64,000 nucleotides of DNA from Microcaldota archaeon (GCA_021816895.1 JAKAWW010000001.1:429067-493066), one strand, 5' to 3'. Positions 43,039-52,282 are shown, counted from the stretch's first letter. Numbers and translations: made by a program. Notes: generated by a model from the letters alone, not told the origin.

Positions 43039-45579
43039 TCAGTGTGCTTTTTCCTCTGCATGTTCAATGAGTAACCTGTTGATTTTTATGTATTCAAGGG
43101 TTTGCCTAAGCGCCCTGGTTATATCTGCGCGGCGGTTCTCCTTCTTGGAGAAAAACCTCTTTATGCTGCCTTCGCGCTTGTTGTCGCTTATGCATGAAAG
43201 CGCTCCAATGAATCTGCCGAGCATGTGCGTGCCGCTATCGTATCTTCCTTTAAGCGTTTTCCAGTTTCTTTCAGTCCACTCCCATATAACGCTGTTCCCT
43301 ACTGGATTAGAGGATACCCTTGCCGCTATTATGAAGGAATCCTGTGATCTTACATCTTTGCTCAAGGAGAAGTCGAGCGCCTTATTCAAAAGCTTTGCAC
43401 TTTTGAAATAGCCGGTGCTGCCTAGCAGCTTCCTCTGCTCTTCCGGCAGTTGCTCCTTTTTATACAGCCCTATAATCTCATCAAATGTGCCACTATCGCC
43501 TGTCCAGGCAGCTATGGTATACACGTTGCCGCTTATGTTAGAGTCAATGTTCCTGCCATGAAGCTTGGCGTTGTAAAGCTTAAGCATGCGCTTCGCTACG
43601 CCGCCATTGCTGTCCATGATCTCAAGGCCTAATATTGCCGCGCCTCTCAGCAATGTTGCCGTATTAGGCTCGTTCTGCTTTTTTTCAACGCCTATCCTTG
43701 AAAGTATGCCGTTGTAATAAGAAATTCCCACTTTTTTAACTTTGCCTGCTATCGCTTCTTGGACGTAAAACCTCCTAAACAAGCTCGATATGTGCTCGCT
43801 TATGCTGTAGTTGAGTGGATATTCGGCATTGACGCAGTAGTGTTCGACAAAATTCAAGTAATCTTCAATGCTTGCATTCCTTGAAATTGCCATCGCATAC
43901 AAATCATTCTCTATCCCCCAAGCATCAAGGCCCGTAAGCCTATTATGCAGAATCATCTCGCCAAGCTGCTGCAGCATATCCTTGTCATACTTTACCCTAT
44001 AGAAGCCCTTTTGGCCATAGTTCATCTTTACATAGTTTCCGCGCACCCTGATTTGCTTGCTTGGTTTGTCAAGCATCTCGAAGTGCTCGCCATACGCATC
44101 CATGTAGCGGAGCGGCACAGGCCATATTGTCTTTTCATTTGAGCCTAGCAGTGCAAACCTGTACTGCGACACGCTGAACTTGCCATGCACATTATCTACT
44201 TCAAGCAACGGATAGCCTACATTCTCTATCCATGCCTTGGCAACGTTGCTCACATTGAGGTGCAGGCCTGCCCTTTCAGTGACCTTGTTTATGGCGCTCC
44301 AAAGGTCGTACTTGGTGGCATTGCCATGCGCATGCCTCTTTAGGTATTCGTGAAGGCCCTGCCTGAATAAGTCATAACCCACATAGTCTTCCAGCATCTT
44401 GAGTATGCTTCCGCCCTTTTCATAGCTTATCGCATCGAATATCTCATCAATCTCCGCTGGAGAGTTTACTTTTACGCTTATCGGGTGCGTGGATTCGAGC
44501 TGGTCTGCTCCAAGAGCCACAGCATTTGTCTCTAGAAACTCCTGGGTGTGCATGTCCCATTTTGGAAAGGCGCTGTTTACCGCCTTATAGCTCATGAATG
44601 TGGCGAAACTCTCGTTGAGCCAGAGATCATTCCACCATTGCATTGTTACCAGATCCCCGAACCACTGATGGGCCAGCTCGTGCGCTATTGTATTTGCAAT
44701 ATTCTGCATTATTGCCGTAGAAGTATTTTCATCTCCCAATATTGCAATCTCCCTGAACGTTATGGCGCCCCAGTTTTCCATTGCTCCAGCCGCAAAATCT
44801 GGTATTGCTATCATGTCTAGCTTCGGCATCGGGTATTTTATCCCAAAATAACCCTCATAGAAACTAACAAACTTTCTTGTCAGTGAAAGTGCCAGCTTGG
44901 CATATCCAATCTTGCCCGGAACAGTCACAACCCTTATAGGGAGCTTACCAAGAGCGCCTTTCAAGTATTCAAATTTTCCCACACCCAAATAAACAAGATA
45001 TGCTGACATGCGTGGCGTTTTCCCAAATATGAATCGGTCCTTCTGCCCTTCATGTACTATCCTGCTCACAGGCATGTTCGATATTGCATCTAACCCCTTG
45101 TCAACTATCAGCTCTATGCTAAAAGTAGCCTTGAATGCAGGTTCATCAAAGCACGGAAAAGCGCTCCTCGCATCAGCGGCCTCGAATTGCGTAGTTAGGA
45201 GATATTCCTCTTTTCCAGTTTTGCTGTTGGTATACCTGCTTCTATAAAAACCATACATCCTGTCATTGTTGGTGCCTTTGAACGTGATATTTATTGATGC
45301 CCTGCCCTTTATTTTCTTGCTTATTTTGAATACTATGCGCTCTCTCTTCTTGTCTTCTGCAACAGCTGCCTGATACAACCTACCGTTATTGATAATTTCA
45401 ACTTTGCTTATGTTCAATTCCTTCGCATTCATCGCTATCTCATTGGTTTCCTTTGCAATTGTTACGTCAACCTGCTCAGATCCATCGAAAACAAAATTTT
45501 TCATGTCCGGCTCTATTTTAATGTCGTATGATACAGGTATCACATTGCTCCCCAACGTTTCGTGCATATCGTTACTCAT
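43039..45579 (-). CDS. M1-family aminopeptidase (tricorn-interacting factor-like)
   Basis: 846-residue zinc aminopeptidase that trims peptides, likely downstream of the proteasome. The substrate-anchoring GAMENWG near residue 264 and the zinc motif HELAHQWFGD near 300, with the distal Glu in NESFATFMSY, are all present, followed by the ERAP1-like C-terminal helical domain of about 320 residues. The length matches tricorn F2/F3 and yeast Aap1. It starts 10 nt from the GGPP synthase stop, so the two are probably co-transcribed. Confidence 0.96.
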   Translation of the reverse strand: MSNDMHETLGSNVIPVSYDIKIEPDMKNFVFDGSEQVDVTIAKETNEIAMNAKELNISKVEIINNGRLYQAAVAEDKKRERIVFKISKKIKGRASINITFKGTNNDRMYGFYRSRYTNSKTGKEEYLLTTQFEAADARSAFPCFDEPAFKATFSIELIVDKGLDAISNMPVSRIVHEGQKDRFIFGKTPRMSAYLVYLGVGKFEYLKGALGKLPIRVVTVPGKIGYAKLALSLTRKFVSFYEGYFGIKYPMPKLDMIAIPDFAAGAMENWGAITFREIAILGDENTSTAIMQNIANTIAHELAHQWFGDLVTMQWWNDLWLNESFATFMSYKAVNSAFPKWDMHTQEFLETNAVALGADQLESTHPISVKVNSPAEIDEIFDAISYEKGGSILKMLEDYVGYDLFRQGLHEYLKRHAHGNATKYDLWSAINKVTERAGLHLNVSNVAKAWIENVGYPLLEVDNVHGKFSVSQYRFALLGSNEKTIWPVPLRYMDAYGEHFEMLDKPSKQIRVRGNYVKMNYGQKGFYRVKYDKDMLQQLGEMILHNRLTGLDAWGIENDLYAMAISRNASIEDYLNFVEHYCVNAEYPLNYSISEHISSLFRRFYVQEAIAGKVKKVGISYYNGILSRIGVEKKQNEPNTATLLRGAAILGLEIMDSNGGVAKRMLKLYNAKLHGRNIDSNISGNVYTIAAWTGDSGTFDEIIGLYKKEQLPEEQRKLLGSTGYFKSAKLLNKALDFSLSKDVRSQDSFIIAARVSSNPVGNSVIWEWTERNWKTLKGRYDSGTHMLGRFIGALSCISDNKREGSIKRFFSKKENRRADITRALRQTLEYIKINRLLIEHAEEKAH

Positions 45580-45589
45580 ATAATCCTCT

Positions 45590-46696
45590 CTAGCGGTTCA
45601 ATATCTTTTGCTTTCTCACATCATTAATGTCAATGACATTCCTCCTTACTTCATTCATGATCATACTGGCAAAGTCTATTGCTTCCTTTGTGGGACCAAA
45701 ATAATTGATGTTCTTTGTTGATAGTGAAATTGCTTCTTTCATTTGGTTGTCGCGTTCTGCGAGTGCATCTTCTAGTGCCCCCGTATTATACACAATGCTG
45801 GCAAGTCTGTCTATTTCATCTTTTGTCTTGTCCTTCCTGTCCTTTGCGTAAACGCTGTCTATGAACGCTTTTTCAGTTGCGCTAGCCTTGCTGTATGCAT
45901 ACGCCATTATTAGAGTGTACTTGCCCTCGTACAAGTCCCCATACTGCTCCTTTCCTGTGCGCCCTGCAGTCATGAAGTCCATTATATCGTCATTTATCTG
46001 GAATGCTATCCCTGCCGGCTCCCCTATGCTTTTCAGCACTTCTGCTGTATTGTCATCGCGCCCTGCAATTACCGCCGCAAGCTGCATCGGTCCGTAAATG
46101 GAATAGGCTGCGGTCTTGCGCTTTACTATCTCAAAATAGTAGCTTTTGTCTACTGCTGAGAAATTTTTTGTGCTATTTATGAACTTCAGTTCAAGGTCCT
46201 GGCCGTAGCCAGTCTCCTTTGCTATGATATTGAATGTCCTCCACAATCTGAGGCGGGTTTCTTCATCTTTAAGCGAAAACATATACTCCTCGAGAAGCTG
46301 CCGTGAGATATCATATAGGACAGTGGCAAAATTTGTCCCACGTTCATTACCATATAAATTTACTATAGTAGGTTTACCTCTTCTGAGCAGCGAGCGGTCC
46401 TCAATATCGTCAAACATTAGTATGGCGTTGCCGAAAAGCTCTATGGCTGCCGCAAATTTCATAATATCGCGATCGATTTTCACACCAAACATCCTGGCTG
46501 TATCGAGCAGGATGCGTGGTCTCATGTAGTGGCCTCCCCTTTCTACATAGCTTTTAAGGCCGTTGAAATAATCTATATCATCGCCAGCCTGTGCTTTGAT
46601 ATAATCAAGCATTATCCTCTTTATCTCATCCCCCTCCTTGCTCTGCTGTAAGCTACCCTTGCTTTCTGCGCCTCTCAAATAAGGATTGTAATCCAT
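45590..46696 (-). CDS. Geranylgeranyl diphosphate synthase (polyprenyl synthetase)
   Basis: 368-residue trans-prenyl synthase providing the C20 chain for archaeal lipids. The first aspartate-rich motif is DDIED (residues 96-100) with LLRRGKPT after it, and the second is NDDIMD after GIAFQI. RGGHYMRPRILL matches the GGKRxRP region. Start ATG 46696 follows GGGGTGAA; the open frame extends about 66 codons further upstream but lacks start signals. Product length may differ from C20. GGGP synthase, its likely consumer, is at 12410. Confidence 0.92.
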   Translation of the reverse strand: MDYNPYLRGAESKGSLQQSKEGDEIKRIMLDYIKAQAGDDIDYFNGLKSYVERGGHYMRPRILLDTARMFGVKIDRDIMKFAAAIELFGNAILMFDDIEDRSLLRRGKPTIVNLYGNERGTNFATVLYDISRQLLEEYMFSLKDEETRLRLWRTFNIIAKETGYGQDLELKFINSTKNFSAVDKSYYFEIVKRKTAAYSIYGPMQLAAVIAGRDDNTAEVLKSIGEPAGIAFQINDDIMDFMTAGRTGKEQYGDLYEGKYTLIMAYAYSKASATEKAFIDSVYAKDRKDKTKDEIDRLASIVYNTGALEDALAERDNQMKEAISLSTKNINYFGPTKEAIDFASMIMNEVRRNVIDINDVRKQKILNR

Positions 46697-46762
46697 ATAA
46701 TTCACCCCGATTTTACAGCCAGCCACTGGGAGGACTATGCACCAGATACAAATCACATGTAA

Positions 46763-46800
46763 TATATTTATAGCATGTTGCAATATAAAATATATCCACC
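46763..46800. promoter_or_regulatory. Divergent TATA boxes between GGPP synthase and glycosyltransferase
   Basis: TAATATATTTATAGC near 46762-46776, read on the minus strand as GCTATAAATATATTA, serves the GGPP synthase. AATATAAAATATATCC near 46783-46798 on the plus strand sits about 25 nt before the glycosyltransferase ATG, implying a leaderless start. Confidence 0.5.
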
Positions 46801-46814
46801 TATACGTTGATTGC

Positions 46815-47966
46815 ATGAAAATTGCTTTTGTTTCTGATGCAGCGTACCCCTGGAGTATAGGTGGCCTTGAGGCGCTAGAGCATACTGAAGCCAAGATACT
46901 GGCAAAAATCCACGATGTTCACTTCTTTTCGTTCAGGTGGCCTGGGATGAAGGAAAGCTTCCAGAGCAACAACATTGCATACCACACATATCATGATATC
47001 ACAAGAGATACTTTTTACAGGCATGGAAGGCGTTCAATAAGGGAAGCAATACTGTTTTCTATAGGCGCATTTCGCATCTTCAAGTACAAGTTTGACGTAT
47101 TGCAGGCAAACGAGTTTCCTATAATACACATACCTATATTGAAGCTCTATTGCATCATTAGAAGATGCAAGCTAGTGCTTGATGTCGCAGAGGTGTGGGA
47201 CAGGGAGTACTGGACAACATACCTTGGCGGCATATTGGGCAATCTTGCATATATTTATGCAAACATGGCTCTGAGAATGGGCGATGCATACATAGCCAAT
47301 TCCAGCAAGACAAGCATTCTTCTTGAGAGAATGGGCATAGCCAAGTCGAAAATTGGTATCTTTTCGCCAGTATTGGATGTGTTGAAATTGAAAAGGATAA
47401 AGGCCAAAGGCGCTATGCAGAGAAGGGTGATATTCTCTGGAAGGCTTATAAAAGAGAAGGCTGTAGACAAGTGGATAAGGATAATGCTTAAACTGAACAG
47501 GATGGATAAAGATTTTAATGCCATGATAATAGGAGAAGGCCCTGAAAAGCAAAAGCTAATGGGTCTTGCAAGAAGCAATGGACTGAGCAAAAAGATAATG
47601 TTTAAGGATTTCTACAAGGGACATGAAAAGCACAAGCTATACAAAGAAATAAAATTGTCAAAGGTCTTCTTGCACATGTCTGAGCGCGAAGGCCTGAGCA
47701 TCATAATACTTGAAAGCATTGCACTGGGCACTCCTGTGGTGCTCCCAACATATTCGCCTGTTCCCAATGAAGTGAAGGATATGTGCATCGTGGAGAAAGA
47801 GAAAAACATACCAAAAAAACTCGCCGAAATGCTACACAGCAATGACAAATCCAGCTACCTCAGAAACATAGAAAACCTCTCCATGTTTTCAATAAACGGG
47901 ACGGAAAAATTTTACGAGAAACTGTTCAAAAAACTTAACCTTTACCGCAGAGCTCAAAAAAGCTAA
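46815..47966 (+). CDS. Glycosyltransferase, GT4 family
   Basis: About 383 residues with the GT-B fold. The N-terminal KIAFVSDAAYPWSIGGLEALE has the glycine-rich acceptor loop, and the C-terminal donor half has RRVIFSGRLIKEKAVDKWI, MIIGEGPEKQKL and SEREGLSIIILESIALGTPVV with the E-x7-E element. Likely adds sugars to lipids or surface glycans. The start ATG 46815 is chosen because the TATA box lies about 25 nt upstream; the longer frame begins before the promoter. Donor and acceptor cannot be told. Confidence 0.9.
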   Translation: MKIAFVSDAAYPWSIGGLEALEHTEAKILAKIHDVHFFSFRWPGMKESFQSNNIAYHTYHDITRDTFYRHGRRSIREAILFSIGAFRIFKYKFDVLQANEFPIIHIPILKLYCIIRRCKLVLDVAEVWDREYWTTYLGGILGNLAYIYANMALRMGDAYIANSSKTSILLERMGIAKSKIGIFSPVLDVLKLKRIKAKGAMQRRVIFSGRLIKEKAVDKWIRIMLKLNRMDKDFNAMIIGEGPEKQKLMGLARSNGLSKKIMFKDFYKGHEKHKLYKEIKLSKVFLHMSEREGLSIIILESIALGTPVVLPTYSPVPNEVKDMCIVEKEKNIPKKLAEMLHSNDKSSYLRNIENLSMFSINGTEKFYEKLFKKLNLYRRAQKS

Positions 47967-48003
47967 GTTATAAATTTGTGTGCAGACAAAGAATCCTGAT
48001 TCC

Positions 48004-48879
48004 ATGGAGTTGCTAAATCAGCTGCCACCTTATAACTTGTTCGGGCTTGAAAACCAAACGTTTGAAGGCGCGAAGGTTGTTGCAATACCAGTGCCCTACG
48101 ATTCAACTTCAAGCTATAAATCTGGTTCCAAGGATGGCCCCCATGCTATAATAGAGGCGAGTAGGAACATAGAGCTATATAGCGAGGAGACAGGTACTGA
48201 CATAAGCGATATTGGCATATTTACAACAGAAGAGCTTGCGCCTAACCTTAGTTCGCCAGAAGCAACGGTAGAGCAGATAAAAAAAGAGGTAAGCATCATA
48301 GCGGAAAAAGGCAAAGTGCCTCTGCTTATCGGTGGAGAGCATACAATTACACTGGGAAGCGTGGGTGCATTGCTTGAAAAGGAAAATGATTTAAGTATTT
48401 TATATTTTGACGCGCATTCAGATTCAAGGGACAGCTACCTTGGCGCTAAGGTGTGCCACGCAAGCGTAGCGAGGCGCCTAATGGATCTTACTGAAAACCT
48501 GTACATGCTTGGTGTAAGGAGCATAGACAAGGAGAGCGCGCAAAAATACGGGAGTAAAATCCTTTACATGAAAGACATGCACAACAAGGATCGAAAGTCC
48601 ATAATAAACACTCTGCTCAACAGCCTCAGCGAAAAGGTGTACCTATCTATAGACCTTGATGTGCTTGACCCAAGCGAGATGCCAAGTGTGGGCACGCCAG
48701 AACCTGACGGCATGCACTTCAACGAGATGAAGGAAATAATAAAAGGCGTACTCGAGAGAAAGACACTTGTAGGGCTTGATGTTGTTGAGCTGAATCCCAT
48801 ACCTGGGCTTGTCGCTCCAAACTATCTTGCAGCAAAGCTTATATATATGATATTGTCTTATTCTTTTGGGGGTGTTTAG
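48004..48879 (+). CDS. Agmatinase/arginase-family ureohydrolase
   Basis: 291 residues. Manganese-site motifs are complete: GGEHTI, DAHSD, and SIDLDVLDPSEMPSVGTPEPDG, followed by GLDVVELNP. Agmatinase, giving putrescine for polyamines, is the commonest archaeal role; arginase or guanidinobutyrase cannot be excluded. ATG 48004 is preferred because the TATA box AGTTATAAAT near 47967-47976 lies about 30 nt before it; the GTG at 47980 would be within the promoter spacing. The next gene starts at the very next base after the stop. Confidence 0.92.
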   Translation: MELLNQLPPYNLFGLENQTFEGAKVVAIPVPYDSTSSYKSGSKDGPHAIIEASRNIELYSEETGTDISDIGIFTTEELAPNLSSPEATVEQIKKEVSIIAEKGKVPLLIGGEHTITLGSVGALLEKENDLSILYFDAHSDSRDSYLGAKVCHASVARRLMDLTENLYMLGVRSIDKESAQKYGSKILYMKDMHNKDRKSIINTLLNSLSEKVYLSIDLDVLDPSEMPSVGTPEPDGMHFNEMKEIIKGVLERKTLVGLDVVELNPIPGLVAPNYLAAKLIYMILSYSFGGV

Positions 48880-49473
48880 ATGACGGTAAAGTTTGAAATA
48901 CCATCCCGTAAAGAGGTAAGCAGGCTACTTAGAAAAAATGATTCAAGACTCAATACTATTGCGGAAAACAATGATAGGGCATGGGAAACGCTTTCGAATC
49001 CTGTAACTGAAATAATAGGGCTACTTAGCGATACAGTGAACCTGCAGAGCGAAATTAAGGAAAAAGAGGAGATTTTTAAAAAGAAGAAAAATGAGATACT
49101 CGCAATAGTGAAGAATAATGAAGGTGCCTTCAAGGACCTAATATCCTACGATGAATATGGCAACATGACGATTTCGTTCAAGAGGGAAACGCTGAAGGAG
49201 CTGTATCCTGTATTGGGGGTGGATGTCGTGCTGACAATTTTTGAGAATATTATAGCAAAAGATAAAAAGGCACAAATGAAAGTGGTGAGCATACTAAAGG
49301 AATTTGGCCACGACTATAATGAATTTGTCACAATCTCTCCATATAAAATAAGCGCGGTGCTTAAAGACATGAAACTGAATGAAAAAAATATGAAGCCAAA
49401 TGAAAAGGAGGCATTTGAGAGGCTTTTTGATCTTGTAGATGAAAATACAGTAATACGGCTTATAGTTGAATGA
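48880..49473 (+). CDS. Helical protein of 197 aa, unrecognised
   Basis: Mostly helical and charged. The region ~45-75 (SEIKEKEEIFKKKKNEIL) looks like a short coiled coil, then comes a mixed domain with SYDEYGNMTISFKRETLKELYPVLGVDVV and a Lys/Asn-rich end. No signal peptide or membrane segment. It begins directly after the ureohydrolase stop with GGGGTG within that gene's end as ribosome-binding site, and overlaps nothing. The tight linkage suggests co-expression with the ureohydrolase and NDK; function unknown. Confidence 0.75.
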   Translation: MTVKFEIPSRKEVSRLLRKNDSRLNTIAENNDRAWETLSNPVTEIIGLLSDTVNLQSEIKEKEEIFKKKKNEILAIVKNNEGAFKDLISYDEYGNMTISFKRETLKELYPVLGVDVVLTIFENIIAKDKKAQMKVVSILKEFGHDYNEFVTISPYKISAVLKDMKLNEKNMKPNEKEAFERLFDLVDENTVIRLIVE

Positions 49474-49486
49474 TTGGTGTATTCAT

Positions 49487-50047
49487 ATGATAAAAAGAGT
49501 ATTGGTTTTGGTAAAGCCAGACGGTGTCTACAAGGCACTGATTGGAAAAGCGATATCGATGCTTGAAGCTGCAGGGCTGAAAGTTGTTGCGATAAAAATG
49601 GTAAGGCCCGACAAGAACATGGCAGCAAAGCATTACATTGCCGATGAGGGGTGGCTTCTTAACACTGGCAAAAAAGCAAAGGCAAGCTATCTTGAAAAAG
49701 GGCAGCCAGTCAAAGAAAGTGAGCTTGAAATAGGAAAAAGAGTACATTCGTGGCTTCTTGATTATATCATAAGTGGGCCTGTAGTAGCAATAGTTTTTGA
49801 AGGAAATGAAGCGCCATTTATTGCAAAAAAACTTTTAGGCCCTACTGAGCCGCGCAAAGCAGATCCGTCTACCTTTAGGGGCAAGTATTCAAGTGATTCA
49901 TATGACCTTGCAGACGCTAGAAAGCGTGCCGTAAAAAACCTTGTACATATATCTGATGAAGAGACTGCTGAGCGCGAGATACACGTTTGGTTCAAGGACA
50001 GCGAGATAAGCAATTATAAGCGCATAGACGAAGATTTAATGTACTGA
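49487..50047 (+). CDS. ndk: Nucleoside diphosphate kinase
   Basis: Transfers phosphate among nucleoside di- and triphosphates. The active-site histidine is His 154 in NLVHISDEETAEREI (usual form NxxHGSDS), with VKPDGVYKALIG at the N terminus and GPTEPRKADPSTFRG before the active site. The 186 residues exceed the usual ~150 because of an insert at about residues 58-90 (NTGKKAKASYLEKGQPVKE). ATG 49487 follows GGTG at 49475-49478; an ATG seven codons earlier overlaps the upstream gene. Confidence 0.94.
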   Translation: MIKRVLVLVKPDGVYKALIGKAISMLEAAGLKVVAIKMVRPDKNMAAKHYIADEGWLLNTGKKAKASYLEKGQPVKESELEIGKRVHSWLLDYIISGPVVAIVFEGNEAPFIAKKLLGPTEPRKADPSTFRGKYSSDSYDLADARKRAVKNLVHISDEETAEREIHVWFKDSEISNYKRIDEDLMY

Positions 50048-50091
50048 AGTGCTTGCCTTTTTGAATAGCACATTTGCTGCTTGGTGATGAA

Positions 50092-50634
50092 ATAAACGAT
50101 AACCATCATTCACACGCTTTTCATTATTTTCATGATGTTAGCAAGCAGTTTGAAAAGGCAATAGATGAAAACAGAAAGTATTTTGAGGCAGACAAAGCGA
50201 TAGACCTTGGGGCAGGTGGAGGTTCATTTTCAAGGCTGCTTAGCAAGTATGTAAAGAAGCTGTATTGTGTAGATGTTTCTGATGAAGCAATAGAAGCAAT
50301 GAAAGAAAGCCTTGCTGGCATAGAGAATATAGAAATATTGAAAGTGAAAGAAGATTCGCTACCATTTGATAATTCGAGCATTGACCTAGTGTTTGCTGCA
50401 AATTCTTTCCATGACCTTCCAAACAACTATGAAAAAGAGATAAGCCGGGTACTTAAGAGTGGCGGAAAGTTTGTGGATATTGATTGGAAAAGGGAGCACA
50501 CGATGTTTGGCCCGCCGCTGGGCATAAGGCTTTCCGAGGCAGAGGTAATAACCAAGCTTGAGCTCTGCTCATTAAAAGCTATTAAGACTTTGGATTTAAG
50601 CACGCATTATATGCTGGTTTTTTCAAAGGCCTGA
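50092..50634 (+). CDS. Class I SAM-dependent methyltransferase, possible AUA start
   Basis: Rossmann methyltransferase: motif I AIDLGAGGGSFSRLL, then LYCVDVSDEAIEAM (acidic end of strand 2), VKEDSLPFDNSSIDLVFAANSFHDL and GGKFVDIDWKRE. It resembles UbiE/SmtA-like enzymes; substrate unknown. GGTGAT at 50083-50088 is followed after 3 nt by ATA at 50092, in frame, giving 180 residues beginning NDNHHSHAFHYFH. The conventional alternative, TTG 50074, lies upstream of that site and has no site of its own. This is the second such case in the window. Confidence 0.82.
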   Translation: MNDNHHSHAFHYFHDVSKQFEKAIDENRKYFEADKAIDLGAGGGSFSRLLSKYVKKLYCVDVSDEAIEAMKESLAGIENIEILKVKEDSLPFDNSSIDLVFAANSFHDLPNNYEKEISRVLKSGGKFVDIDWKREHTMFGPPLGIRLSEAEVITKLELCSLKAIKTLDLSTHYMLVFSKA

Positions 50635-50741
50635 TGTGGCTCACGCCAAAGCAAAATCCAGTGCTGATATCTGGATAATCTGTTTGTTGTCGCAACTGCA
50701 TGGCGAAAGTTACTGTGCGCAGAAGTTTTCTGGATATAGCA

Positions 50742-51035
50742 TTATCTCATAGACTTGAGGTCGTCGCTCATCATTTCCGGACTCCACATCGGATCCCAAA
50801 CAAGATCAAGATCAACATTTCCCACGTCAGGCAATGCCTTTAGTCTTAATTGCACATCTGCAAGTATTATGCTTGTAACTGGACACATGGCTGAAGTCAT
50901 CGTAAGCTTTACCTTCACATCCTTGCCGTCTTTTATGTCTATCCCGTAGATAAGCCCTATGTCTACAATGTTCGCTCCCAACTCCGGATCGACACAGTTG
51001 CGCATGGCATCAACAACATCTTTTATCGTGACCAT
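50742..51035 (-). CDS. MIP18/SufT-family (DUF59) iron-sulfur assembly protein
   Basis: 97 residues. Signature segments are VVDAMRNCVDPELGANIVDIGLIYGIDI and LTMTSAMCPVTSIILADV, the DPE and x-CP motifs of the MIP18 family, which helps deliver iron-sulfur clusters. ATG 51035 is supported by AGGG and by the TATA box GTATAAAAATC about 25 nt further upstream; the longer open frame starts before that promoter. Likely clients in this window include Taw1. Confidence 0.9.
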   Translation of the reverse strand: MVTIKDVVDAMRNCVDPELGANIVDIGLIYGIDIKDGKDVKVKLTMTSAMCPVTSIILADVQLRLKALPDVGNVDLDLVWDPMWSPEMMSDDLKSMR

Positions 51036-51108
51036 AATAAACCCTATGTAGAAAAGATTTTTATACTTTGCAAAAACTAAGGCACCTCTGTGTATAATAA
51101 ATTCATGG

Positions 51109-51894
51109 TTAATGCACATCGATAATGCGAATTTTTTCCTTTGCAATACTGAACCTGAGCAAGCTGTTGTATTTAACCTTTATACCCTTGTTGCTGCTGG
51201 GTATACCGTAGAGATATGCTTCATCGTTGCGTGTAAGTTTGGCCTGCACTGATGCTACAATTGGGAATGCCCTCCTTATCCTGCTAGCTGTCTTGGCGCC
51301 ATCTTTTCTGTCCTCTATAAAAGTTGGCAGTATGTGCGCAATTCCTATGCCATTGATTCTTCTTGGGCTCTTGTTGTCTAGTATGTCCTTATATGCGTAA
51401 TAGCCCGTCGATCCAAGATGCGTAGTTACAATAAATCCGTTTGATATCGCATGGCTTGTCAGTTTGAAGTGTGGTGCAGATACAGAGATAGTATATCTCA
51501 AAGCATGTTTGATATTTCCCCTCTCTACAAAGAAATCCCCTGCGGTCAAATATCTTTTTGAATCGTAGCGGAGTTCAAGAAGCGGCTCTGTCCTAATGGC
51601 ATACTTGTTGGCGATGATCTTATTTATCAATGGTTTTACCTCATTGGCGCTATGCTTTACTAGTATCCCTCTGCTTCCAAGGCGGCCCCTTTTTGGCCCT
51701 TTTAGCGCCAGTATGCTTTTATCCTTGTACTTTGGCGCATGCTCCAGCAAAGTACCATCTCCGCCAACGATAATGACAACATCATAATCGCTGTTTGATA
51801 CTGTGGCTCCTGCCTCTTTTATCTGTGCAGTCACGGTTTCTCTGTTCACATGTGAAAAGGTATCCACTACAAGCTTAACTCGCAATGCTTTCAT
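51109..51894 (-). CDS. nadK: NAD kinase
   Basis: Makes NADP from NAD and ATP (261 residues). The signature GGDGTLLE is in VIIVGGDGTLLEHAPKY. The second NAD-binding motif appears as HLGSTGYYAY in the C-terminal beta-sandwich half. KGPKRGRLGSRG stands where bacterial enzymes have GxxxGFL, a departure also typical of divergent archaeal members. It begins 4 nt after the small zinc protein and probably shares its transcript. Confidence 0.88.
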   Translation of the reverse strand: MKALRVKLVVDTFSHVNRETVTAQIKEAGATVSNSDYDVVIIVGGDGTLLEHAPKYKDKSILALKGPKRGRLGSRGILVKHSANEVKPLINKIIANKYAIRTEPLLELRYDSKRYLTAGDFFVERGNIKHALRYTISVSAPHFKLTSHAISNGFIVTTHLGSTGYYAYKDILDNKSPRRINGIGIAHILPTFIEDRKDGAKTASRIRRAFPIVASVQAKLTRNDEAYLYGIPSSNKGIKVKYNSLLRFSIAKEKIRIIDVH

Positions 51895-51898
51895 GTAT

Positions 51899-52078
51899 TC
51901 ACTTTGCCTGCTTTTTCCTGCTTTCTTCCGCTTCTACTGACATGCTTGCTATGCCAAGGTTGCAGCTGTCATGCGTGGAACACCACGCTTGGCATTTTTC
52001 AGCAAGCTCCTTTGTGTTATAATTAAGTTTGCAAATTTCGCAGAAGTAAGTGCCTCTCTCCTTGTTGTATCCTACCAT
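51899..52078 (-). CDS. Small zinc-binding protein, 59 aa
   Basis: Cysteines in FCEICKLNYNTKELAEKCQAWC...HDSCN form a likely zinc site (CxxC with later Cys/His), ending in a Lys/Glu-rich helix. The pattern recurs in short archaeal proteins of unknown function. ATG 52078 is taken because GTTTATAAATTTT upstream is a TATA box that places transcription just before it, making a leaderless or near-leaderless mRNA. NAD kinase follows 4 nt later. Confidence 0.78.
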   Translation of the reverse strand: MVGYNKERGTYFCEICKLNYNTKELAEKCQAWCSTHDSCNLGIASMSVEAEESRKKQAK

Positions 52079-52202
52079 TACATAACAGTTAGGAGCCAAA
52101 ATTTATAAACGTTCTTTGTGCATCTTTGCCTTGTTTCCCCATGCTCGTATCGTATGTTCCGAGCGCCTTCAATGCTGCAATAGGCTTTGCTAAAGAGAAA
52201 AA

Positions 52203-52274
52203 GGCCTTAGCCGGGAATCGGACCCGGTCCTGAAGGTCCACAGCCTTCCATGCGGCCATTACACTACTAAGGCC
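52203..52274 (-). tRNA. tRNA-His (GUG)
   Basis: On the minus strand the sequence starts with an encoded extra G (G-1) followed by the acceptor stem GCCTTAG, pairing with CTAAGGC and discriminator C73, the G-1:C73 identity of tRNA-His. The anticodon arm GAAGG-CTGTGGA-CCTTC gives anticodon GUG, and the T arm is CCGGG-TCCGATT-CCCGG. No intron; CCA not encoded. A run of five T follows directly, a likely terminator. It is 8 nt downstream of a pilin-like gene on the same strand. Confidence 0.96.
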
Positions 52275-52282
52275 ATGATTTT

